The translations under genes were made by a program, and so were the position numbers. The notes below the pieces were generated by a model. That model worked only from the letters and a program-made list of their open reading frames with translations. It searched no databases and was not told the origin of the DNA. A DNA stretch of 13,832 bases from Candidatus Heimdallarchaeota archaeon LC_3 (GTDB lineage: Archaea; Asgardarchaeota; Heimdallarchaeia; Hodarchaeales; LC-3): assembly GCA_001940645.1 (NCBI GenBank), contig MDVS01000096.1, positions 1 through 13,832 on the forward strand, given 5' to 3'. Shown piece by piece: positions 1-6,161 of this stretch; the first letter of the stretch is position 1; every line of letters begins with the position of its first letter.

Positions 1-1
1 T

Positions 2-427
2 CAGGAGAAAGAGATTAATACACTAATATATGGCCGTTGTAAGGTTTTTGCTATTCGTCAAGGTGATAGTTCTACTATCAAATATTATTTAACAAATCTG
101 GTGAAGATGACTATTCAGACGTTTTCTAAACGTTGGAGTGATCATTGGGAGGTAGAAAACCTTCATGCGAAAGTAAAAAAGTTCTTTGGGTTTGAAGATT
201 GCTATTCTGGGAAGGAGGACTTTAATTTATGTTATTGGGAATTAAGTTATTTTTTATATTATTTATTCCGGTTATATCAAGAACAATTACGAAAAAAAGG
301 AATAGATTATACCCTTTTGAAACTTTGGGAATGTTATTGTACTGATTATGATATTTCTAAGGCTAAAAAACATTTTTATTCAAAATCAAAAATGAAATCG
401 TTTAAAAAGAGGATATTAGCAGGATGA
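2..427 (+). CDS. DDE transposase, C-terminal part (cut by window start)
   Basis: This is the 3' end of a transposase gene. The frame is open from base 2, so the gene starts outside the window; the GTG at 101 is internal, not a real start. About 141 residues are visible. They include a YYLTNL segment followed by RWSDHWEVENLHAKVKKFFGF, which matches the C-terminal catalytic region of IS4/IS701-like DDE transposases. The Glu in WEVEN (codon 155-157) is the likely catalytic E, with Lys seven residues later as in the E-6-K part of the IS4 YREK signature. The Arg expected before the Glu is not obvious. The tail (ELSYFLYYLFRLYQEQL) is the usual hydrophobic helix after the catalytic Glu. The family assignment is from motif resemblance only. 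Whether the full gene is intact cannot be judged here. Confidence 0.75.
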   Translation, partial: QEKEINTLIYGRCKVFAIRQGDSSTIKYYLTNLVKMTIQTFSKRWSDHWEVENLHAKVKKFFGFEDCYSGKEDFNLCYWELSYFLYYLFRLYQEQLRKKGIDYTLLKLWECYCTDYDISKAKKHFYSKSKMKSFKKRILAG

Positions 428-499
428 TGTAAAATCTATGTTAAGTAGTATTTGATTTAAAAAATTAAGAAATAAAGTCCATAAGAAAAATAATTAAAA

Positions 500-517
500 T
501 TTTTTTTACAATTTTTT
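500..517 (+). terminator. Possible U-tract terminator of the left transposase
   Basis: Two T runs (T8 at 500-507 and T6 at 512-517) lie about 75-90 bases after the transposase stop codon and before the oppositely oriented archaeosortase gene. Archaeal transcription can end at U-rich tracts without a hairpin. No clear stem precedes these runs, and the surroundings are AT-rich anyway, so this is tentative. Confidence 0.3.
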
Positions 518-588
518 AACATTTTAAGAATTGGAAAGAGAAGCTATTAAGATGAAAATTGATATTTATCTTTGAATTAATGAAGAAA

Positions 589-1311
589 TTATCCTCTAAT
601 TACAAGTTTATTTTTTAAACTAACCAAGATTTGAAAAAACATGTCCATCCAATCAGCAATTATATCTATTATTGGAACTCCCGCTTTCTCTATGACCCAA
701 ACAAATAGTAAAGTACCAAAAAAACCTATTGGTTTAGCTAGATCATCATGAGCAAAACTAAACGGTAATTCTAGTGCTCCTACTAAATATAAATGAAACC
801 AGATCCTCACAACATTAGCTATTAACAATGTTAAAAAGAATATTATTATAATTTTAAATTTAAATAGCAGTTGGGAACGCCCTAGGATTGATTCCATAAA
901 TGTATTGGATTTTTTTATTTTTTGGGGAATAGGGGTAACCAATATAAGTGAAATTAATATTGCTCCAGCTTGCATACCGGTACATGCTTTTACAATCCAA
1001 TAATCAAGATATTCTGTATCAGGTACCGTTACACCTGGAGTATTTATTGACGCTTCCCCCCATTGAGTCCAAGTTGGACTAATAGGAAAATTCCGAGGAG
1101 TAGATTCTGAATAAACTCCTGTTAAATTTAATAAGAACACAACTCCATCACGAGTAATTTGTTCCAATAATAAATATAAAGAATCGAAATAGGGAGCCCA
1201 ATAGATTAACACTGATAGGATAATTGTTATTACTAGACTCGAAATTAAAAATTTGTTAGAAACCTTATCTGTTATTGGTTTATTTTCTGGAACTGGATTC
1301 ATTGTTGCCAT
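589..1311 (-). CDS. Archaeosortase/exosortase family protein
   Basis: A polytopic membrane protein of 240 residues that fits the archaeosortase (exosortase-like) transpeptidase family. Members cut C-terminal sorting signals such as PGF-CTERM on surface proteins and, in haloarchaea, couple this to lipid attachment. The three expected catalytic positions are visible near the outer ends of membrane helices: Cys110 in KACTGMQAG, Arg169 in ANVVRIW, and His188 in SFAHDDL. The pattern C, R, H is the exosortase-like version; haloarchaeal ArtA uses Arg at the third position. Hydrophobic segments lie near residues 21-40, 54-66, 104-127, 152-176 and 192-216. A soluble loop of about 40 residues (66-104) precedes the catalytic Cys helix. 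The gene stands alone, divergent from the copper ATPase. No protein in the window ends in a recognisable sorting signal. The ATG at 1311 is used; an in-frame ATG three codons later is an alternative. Confidence 0.85.
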   Translation of the reverse strand: MATMNPVPENKPITDKVSNKFLISSLVITIILSVLIYWAPYFDSLYLLLEQITRDGVVFLLNLTGVYSESTPRNFPISPTWTQWGEASINTPGVTVPDTEYLDYWIVKACTGMQAGAILISLILVTPIPQKIKKSNTFMESILGRSQLLFKFKIIIIFFLTLLIANVVRIWFHLYLVGALELPFSFAHDDLAKPIGFFGTLLFVWVIEKAGVPIIDIIADWMDMFFQILVSLKNKLVIRG

Positions 1312-1343
1312 AGCAGATCAAAGTTCGAATTATTTTACCTCTT

Positions 1344-1352
1344 AATAATAAA
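1344..1352 (-). promoter_or_regulatory. Candidate TATA box for the archaeosortase gene
   Basis: Read on the minus strand the bases are TTTATTATT, preceded by the purine-rich AAAGAAA that could serve as a BRE. Placing the start about 26 bases downstream gives a leader of roughly 10 bases before the ATG at 1311, typical of short archaeal leaders. No Shine-Dalgarno site sits close to the ATG. The AT-rich background makes chance matches common. Confidence 0.35.
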
Positions 1353-1697
1353 TTTCTTTAAAAATTGTATTCAAAATGGAGAATTTATTTAAATTATTAA
1401 AAATAAAATCACTAAATTTAATAAATTAAAAATCTGAATTTCTCTTGTTAATCTTTTAATTTAGGAAGATTTACTTGTTACACTTTTATTGGAGAGCTAG
1501 ATTTTTTAGATAAATCAATAATTAAGATGGATTCTTGCTTTTTTATTCAAATTGATAATCAAAACCCGGATTAATGATAATTGGATTCGATTCTTTTCTT
1601 CAATAAAAAAATCAGCTAATTTTTTCTTGTTTTTAGATTTGAAATTTTTTTGTTAAATTTGTTTATTTTATTAAATTAAATCATATTCAATTTGCAC

Positions 1698-1705
1698 TTT
1701 ATAAA
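1698..1705 (+). promoter_or_regulatory. Candidate TATA box for copA
   Basis: TTTATAAA, inside the palindrome CTTTATAAAG, matches the archaeal box A consensus well. A start about 26 bases downstream would give a leader of around 40 bases that includes the Shine-Dalgarno site at 1754-1760. The upstream bases TTTGCAC are not a good BRE. Confidence 0.45.
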
Positions 1706-1753
1706 GGGATAACATCAAAAATAAATTTGAAATTACCATAATCACAGTATTTT

Positions 1754-1760
1754 AAGGAGT
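1754..1760 (+). promoter_or_regulatory. Shine-Dalgarno site that fixes the copA start
   Basis: AAGGAGT lies 8 bases before the ATG at 1768. The in-frame GTG at 1759 overlaps this site and cannot be the start. The copper ATPase therefore begins at 1768. Confidence 0.75.
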
Positions 1761-1767
1761 GTTTATT

Positions 1768-4359
1768 ATGGAACAAATTAAAAATGCAAAATTTTTAGTT
1801 TCAGGGATGACTTGTGCTAGTTGTGTGAGAACTATTGAAAAATCCTTGTCAGCAATGAAGGGAGTAGAAAAAGTATCCGTAAATTTAATGACAGAAGAAG
1901 CAAATGTAATATACGACGAACAACAAGTCCGAATAGACTCAATAATTAAGAAACTTGACCAAATCGGTTATTCAGGACAAATTAAGGAGGAAAAAGTCGT
2001 TATCGCAGATTTAAATATTTCAGGTATGACCTGTGCGAGTTGTGTGAAAACAATCGAAAATTCGATCAAAAAACTTGAGGGTATTAATAATGTTACTGTT
2101 AACATAACAACTGATAAAGCACATGTAGAGTTTAGATCTGATATTACCAGTTTACGATCAGTTGTTAATGCAGTTGAAAAAGTAGGATATAAAGCATCGG
2201 TATCCACAGAAGATATTGATTCTGAACGACTTGAAAGAAAAAAGGAGATAAAATATTGGCAGAGAAAATTAATTATTAGTTCTTTACTCACATTGCCAGT
2301 GTTTATACTCTCCATGATTATAATTGAACCTTTCAGTTCATGGTTTCCTGATTTCGTTCATCTAGCTGAATCAACATTATTCTATAAAGATATAACGTTG
2401 TTAGCAGTTATTTTATTTTTACTTTCTACTCCTGTGCAGTTTTGGATGGGAAAAGATTTTTATGTGGGTGGATTTAAGGCTTTAAGACACGGCGCAGCTA
2501 ACATGGATCTGTTAATAGCACTTGGAACCTCAGCTGCCTATTTTTTTAGTATTTTTTCAATACTTTTTCCACTAATCGAACCAGCATTTGAAGGAGAAAT
2601 CTTTTTCGAGACTGCTGCCCTTTTAATTACCTTTGTAATCTTAGGACGTTACTTAGAGGCTGTAGCTAAAGGTAAAACATCAAATGCAATAAAACATCTC
2701 TTAGGACTACAAGCTAAGACAGCTACACTACTCACAGAGGATGGTGAAGAGAAAGAAATTGCTGTTGATCTGGTAGAAAAAGGTGATCTCTTAGTCGTAC
2801 GTCCAGGTGGAAAGATTCCATCCGATGGAATAGTTGAGTCAGGATCATCATCAGTTGATGAATCAATGCTAACAGGAGAAAGTATGCCTGTATCTAAAAC
2901 AATAGGGGATAAAGTCACAGGAGCAACGATTAATAATGAAGGATTATTGAAAATTCGTGTTAATAAAGTAGGGAAAGAAACAGCATTAGCGCAAATTATT
3001 AAACTGGTTGAAGATGCTCAGACTTCCAAAGCACCTATTCAAGCTTTCGCTGATAAAATATCTCAATATTTTGTCCCAGCAGTTGTTGTACTTGCGGTTT
3101 TAGATTTCCTTTTCTGGTTTGCCCTTTTTGAATTTGGTTTTTATGATTTCAGTAATCTCCCTGCTGGATCAAGCAGTTTTCTTTTTGCTTTTCTTTTAGG
3201 TATTTCTGTCCTTGTGATAGCTTGCCCATGTGCACTAGGATTAGCCACTCCGACAGCAGTCATGGTCGGAACGGGTATTGGAGCCAAACAGGGTATTTTA
3301 ATTAAAGGTGGTGAACCACTGGAGACTACTCACAAAATTAATGCATTAATTTTTGACAAGACAGGAACTTTGACCCATGGAAAACCAGATGTAACAGATA
3401 TCTATATAGTGAAAGAAAGTTTTTCAACTCAAGACATATTATTTTACGCAGCTTCAGCAGAAAAAGGATCCGAGCATCCTTTAGGAAAAGCAATAGTGAT
3501 CTATGCACAAAATCAAGGAATACCATCAATAGAACCATTAGACTTTGAAGCTATTAAAGGACATGGAATTAAAGCTGTCATTGATACTAAACCCATATTA
3601 CTGGGTAATAGAAGATTAATGACTTCTAATTCTATAGTTATTCCTGATACCATTGACCAACAACTTATGATATACGAGAATGATGGTAAAACCGCAATGC
3701 TACTAGCTATTGGTAATGAATTAGCAGGAGTTATAGCAGTTGCAGATACGATAAAACCAGAGTCAATTACAGCTGTTAAACATTTACAGAAATTAGGAAT
3801 TCAGATTTGGATGGTTACGGGTGATAATGAAAGGACTGCTCAAGCTATTGCTAAACAAATAGGAATTAAAGAAGTTTTTGCTGAAGTTCTGCCAGGCGAG
3901 AAAGCAGATAAAGTTAAATTATTACAAGACGAAGGATTTATTGTTGGGATGGTTGGCGATGGTGTCAATGATGCCCCTGCACTTGCCCAAGCCGATGTAG
4001 GTATTGCTATTGGTTCTGGAACTGATGTTGCTATAGAAGCAGGTGATATTATCCTTATGAAGGATGATCCGAGGGATGTTGTAACAGCCATCGATTTAAG
4101 TAGAAAAACTATGAGACGTATTCGAATGAATATGTTTTGGGCTTTAGGATATAATTCCGCTGGTATTCCCATAGCAATGGGTTTATTCTATCCTTTTATT
4201 CATTTGACCCTACCTCCAGAGCTTGCGGGGCTAGCAATGGCACTTAGTTCTGTATCCGTAGTTACGAGTAGTCTTCTCCTTAACCGTTATAAGAAACCTC
4301 ATTTACCTTTAGACGAAGAAGTAACCGGATCTGTTCAGACTATTCCAGCCTCAGCATAA
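1768..4359 (+). CDS. copA: Cu(I)-exporting P1B-1-type ATPase with two HMA domains
   Basis: A membrane pump of 863 residues that exports monovalent copper from the cytosol using ATP. Two N-terminal heavy-metal-associated domains each carry GMTCASC (Cys pairs near 16/19 and 89/92). The eight-helix ATPase core follows, with TGES in the actuator domain (near 369), the intramembrane CPC (486-488), the phosphorylated Asp in DKTGTLT (near 530), the P1B-specific HP in SEHPLG (near 570), TGDN (near 684) and GDGVNDAP (near 730). The Cu(I)-class signatures YN in helix 7 (795-796) and MALSS in helix 8 (from 825) are present, so the substrate is Cu(I) (possibly also Ag(I)) rather than Zn or Co. Length and order are standard for bacterial and archaeal CopA. 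A Shine-Dalgarno site supports the start. It heads the copper block, 127 bases before the next gene. No adjacent copper sensor gene is seen. Confidence 0.95.
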   Translation: MEQIKNAKFLVSGMTCASCVRTIEKSLSAMKGVEKVSVNLMTEEANVIYDEQQVRIDSIIKKLDQIGYSGQIKEEKVVIADLNISGMTCASCVKTIENSIKKLEGINNVTVNITTDKAHVEFRSDITSLRSVVNAVEKVGYKASVSTEDIDSERLERKKEIKYWQRKLIISSLLTLPVFILSMIIIEPFSSWFPDFVHLAESTLFYKDITLLAVILFLLSTPVQFWMGKDFYVGGFKALRHGAANMDLLIALGTSAAYFFSIFSILFPLIEPAFEGEIFFETAALLITFVILGRYLEAVAKGKTSNAIKHLLGLQAKTATLLTEDGEEKEIAVDLVEKGDLLVVRPGGKIPSDGIVESGSSSVDESMLTGESMPVSKTIGDKVTGATINNEGLLKIRVNKVGKETALAQIIKLVEDAQTSKAPIQAFADKISQYFVPAVVVLAVLDFLFWFALFEFGFYDFSNLPAGSSSFLFAFLLGISVLVIACPCALGLATPTAVMVGTGIGAKQGILIKGGEPLETTHKINALIFDKTGTLTHGKPDVTDIYIVKESFSTQDILFYAASAEKGSEHPLGKAIVIYAQNQGIPSIEPLDFEAIKGHGIKAVIDTKPILLGNRRLMTSNSIVIPDTIDQQLMIYENDGKTAMLLAIGNELAGVIAVADTIKPESITAVKHLQKLGIQIWMVTGDNERTAQAIAKQIGIKEVFAEVLPGEKADKVKLLQDEGFIVGMVGDGVNDAPALAQADVGIAIGSGTDVAIEAGDIILMKDDPRDVVTAIDLSRKTMRRIRMNMFWALGYNSAGIPIAMGLFYPFIHLTLPPELAGLAMALSSVSVVTSSLLLNRYKKPHLPLDEEVTGSVQTIPASA

Positions 4360-4486
4360 ATTAATAATCAACATTTCTCTATTCCTAAGTTCATTTTATC
4401 TTTATTTATTTAATATTACTATTAAAATTAAGATGATTTACATATTATGAAGATTTCACATCCCCATTAATTCTCTAATTTAAAAT

Positions 4487-4780
4487 ATGACTTTGTTAAA
4501 GGTAATAAAATTGAAAAATAACCATATGATTATCATGATTTTCCCTCTTCTCCTACTTGTATTCCTCCCTATTTTTGGGTTTTCTCAGGATTGTGTCTTT
4601 TTAATAGCAATAATTCTCATGTTTGGACTACACTTTTTAATGATGGGAAGTCATAATCATGAGCATCAGGCTAATAATCGAAATAATATTGAAAGTAAAG
4701 CTTCAGATCCATTGATGGAAAATAATAACACTACTAGCCATGCAAAGCATGATTTACATCGAAAGGATAAAAGACGCTAA
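4487..4780 (+). CDS. Small His-rich two-helix membrane protein, DUF2933-like
   Basis: A 97-residue protein with two hydrophobic helices (about 15-32 and 36-53). The second ends in a Met/His cluster, HFLMMGSHNHEHQ (49-61), and further His residues follow at 85, 88 and 91 in a polar, basic tail. The layout IFPLLLLVFLP, a short turn, a second helix, then H..MM..H.H.H closely resembles DUF2933 proteins, which are often found in copper and heavy-metal resistance clusters. Function is not established. The Met/His cluster at a membrane surface suggests transient copper binding, which is inference. An ATG at codon 14, directly before the first helix, would also give a plausible protein, and there is no Shine-Dalgarno site to decide. 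The gene ends 30 bases before the flavoprotein gene, so the two are probably co-transcribed. A weak TATA candidate (TTTATTTA) lies at 4401-4408. Confidence 0.65.
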   Translation: MTLLKVIKLKNNHMIIMIFPLLLLVFLPIFGFSQDCVFLIAIILMFGLHFLMMGSHNHEHQANNRNNIESKASDPLMENNNTTSHAKHDLHRKDKRR

Positions 4781-4810
4781 TTCTGATATTTATTAATACC
4801 CTGAAGAATC

Positions 4811-6043
4811 ATGCAAAACTATGACGTTCTTATTGTTGGAGCAGGTCCTGCTGGAACAATATGTTCGTATTACTTGGCTAAAAATGGATTAGAAGTTGCA
4901 TTAATCGATAAGGGACAGCTGACGTTAGAAAAAACATGTGGGGGGGGAATATCAAATTATTCGCTAAATGAATTACCGTTTTCTCTTCCCGATTTCATTA
5001 TCGAACAAAAAATTTTTGGAATTTCCTTTATAGCTCCTAATCACAACGTGTTTATTAAAAAAGAATTGAATTCTTTTGGAGTTACCGTTCGTCGAAATAA
5101 ATTTGACTCCTTTCTTATAGAAAAAGCGATTGATAAAGGAGTAACGTATTATCCATGTACTAAGATATCTAAAATTGTACAGTTCGATAACTCATATTAT
5201 CTCCAAGATAAATTTAAAGGAACATATTTAATTGGAGCAGATGGAGCAAATTCCACTGTGGCACGTATTTACAATATTGGGAAAAAACCCGTTGGTTGTC
5301 TAGGAATTCGTGCAATTATTCAACTTCCCCAAGAAAAATCAGAATCTTTTCTCCTAGCAGAAGATATATTAGAATTGTATTTTCAAAGACATTTGTACGG
5401 ATATGGGTGGGTCTTCCCACTAAGAAATAGTATTAATTTAGGAGTAGGAGTGGTAGGGAATACGAAAAACATCAAAAAAATTATGTTGAATTTTGCTGAA
5501 AAATGTTTTGATCTGCGTAAACTCTCATTCAAGAATATATCTATGCAGAGTCATCCAATCCCATTTTTAGAAGTTCCTAAATATCTCTTCAAAGATCGAG
5601 TTCTTTTAATTGGCGACGCTGCTGGTCTTGTAGATCCTGTAAGTGGTGAAGGTATTCATTATGCAATAAGAAGCGGAAAAATTGCAGCAGAAGCGTTAAT
5701 ACGAGATTTTGATATGTATGGTAAGTTTTCTAGCAACCATTTAGGTAATTATTATGCAAATAATCTTAAAAAAGATGTCCTGCCTAATATTAGGGTTGCC
5801 CAATCCATTAGAAAATTTATGGAAATGTTTGTGATCCATCATATGGATTTTTGGTTTTATTTAATGAAGAGAAATCCATTTCTATTAAATTTTGTCCCAG
5901 AATTAGCTACATCAAATGATTATTATAAAGTATACATAAAGACATTAAGAAATTTACCTCTAATTTTAATAAAAACATTGAAAAAAACAAATGGAATGCA
6001 AGGTTATACCTTTTACGAAAAGCACCCAAGGAATTGGAATTAA
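4811..6043 (+). CDS. Geranylgeranyl reductase family FAD-dependent oxidoreductase
   Basis: A 410-residue flavoprotein. The N terminus begins directly with the FAD-binding Rossmann strand (DVLIVGAGPAG, residues 5-15), which supports the start despite the lack of a Shine-Dalgarno site. Other family marks are CGGGIS with Cys43, GADGANS (142-148), and GDAAGLVDPVSGEGIHYA (268-285), the second FAD motif. The GGR substrate-pocket signature YxWxFP-x7-GxG is complete: YGWVFP at 198-203 and GVG at 211-213. In archaea these enzymes saturate the isoprenoid chains of membrane lipids; relatives act on chlorophyll or quinone side chains. The substrate here cannot be read from sequence. Archaea often carry several paralogues. 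Its place between two copper ATPase genes is unusual. The C-terminal 70 residues (KFMEMFVIHHMDFWFY onward) are hydrophobic and basic, fitting membrane association. A run of eight G bases at 4940-4947 encodes the GGG. Confidence 0.85.
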   Translation: MQNYDVLIVGAGPAGTICSYYLAKNGLEVALIDKGQLTLEKTCGGGISNYSLNELPFSLPDFIIEQKIFGISFIAPNHNVFIKKELNSFGVTVRRNKFDSFLIEKAIDKGVTYYPCTKISKIVQFDNSYYLQDKFKGTYLIGADGANSTVARIYNIGKKPVGCLGIRAIIQLPQEKSESFLLAEDILELYFQRHLYGYGWVFPLRNSINLGVGVVGNTKNIKKIMLNFAEKCFDLRKLSFKNISMQSHPIPFLEVPKYLFKDRVLLIGDAAGLVDPVSGEGIHYAIRSGKIAAEALIRDFDMYGKFSSNHLGNYYANNLKKDVLPNIRVAQSIRKFMEMFVIHHMDFWFYLMKRNPFLLNFVPELATSNDYYKVYIKTLRNLPLILIKTLKKTNGMQGYTFYEKHPRNWN

Positions 6044-6082
6044 AAGAAGGACAGGAAAAGCCCATTAAAATAAATCGTGTTG

Positions 6083-6103
6083 TTTAGAAAAAAAATGTCT
6101 AAA
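6083..6103. promoter_or_regulatory. Inverted repeat upstream of the cupredoxin-ATPase gene
   Basis: TTTAGA (6083-6088) and TCTAAA (6098-6103) form a perfect 6-base inverted repeat around a 9-base A-rich spacer. It lies just upstream of the candidate TATA box at 6121-6128, where an operator or activator site would fit. Six bases of AT-rich symmetry are weak evidence alone. Confidence 0.25.
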
Positions 6104-6120
6104 AATTGAAAAGTGTCAAG

Positions 6121-6128
6121 ATATAAAA
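6121..6128 (+). promoter_or_regulatory. Candidate TATA box for the cupredoxin-ATPase gene
   Basis: ATATAAAA lies in the 118-base spacer after the flavoprotein gene. A start about 26 bases on would fall near 6150, giving a leader of about 12 bases that just includes the Shine-Dalgarno site at 6151-6155. The second ATPase may therefore have its own promoter. Confidence 0.35.
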
Positions 6129-6150
6129 CAGGAGTAAAAACAAAATTTTT

Positions 6151-6155
6151 GAGGT
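6151..6155 (+). promoter_or_regulatory. Shine-Dalgarno site of the cupredoxin-ATPase gene
   Basis: GAGGT ends 6 bases before the ATG at 6162. It supports the full-length start, and therefore the N-terminal membrane anchor, rather than a later internal methionine. Confidence 0.65.
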
Positions 6156-6161
6156 ACTGCA

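Larger units (their letters stand above)
1312..1758. other. Divergent intergenic region, 447 bases, no gene
   Basis: The region separates the archaeosortase (minus) from copA (plus) and must hold both promoters. No credible small gene is seen. Visible elements are candidate TATA boxes at 1344-1352 (minus) and 1698-1705 (plus), a perfect 11-base palindrome TTGATAATCAA at 1552-1562, and a second GATAAT at 1576-1581, 22 bases after the first one (1554-1559). An imperfect inverted repeat of AT-only sequence around 1382-1428 is probably chance. Confidence 0.6.

Noticed and set aside
101..103. GTG at 101 as start of a 108-residue protein
   Set aside because: The frame stays open to the window edge and the upstream residues (VFAIRQGDS...YYLTNL) fit transposase sequence, so this is an internal codon.
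1382..1428. Imperfect inverted repeat in the divergent spacer
   Set aside because: About 14 of 17 positions pair, but all are A or T in a very AT-rich stretch, so chance is a sufficient explanation.
1759..1767. GTG start three codons upstream for the first copper ATPase
   Set aside because: The GTG overlaps the AAGGAG ribosome-binding site, which is ideally placed for the ATG at 1768.
1968..4172. Four minus-strand open frames inside copA
   Set aside because: They are antisense shadows of conserved ATPase coding sequence and show no recognisable motifs or ribosome sites.
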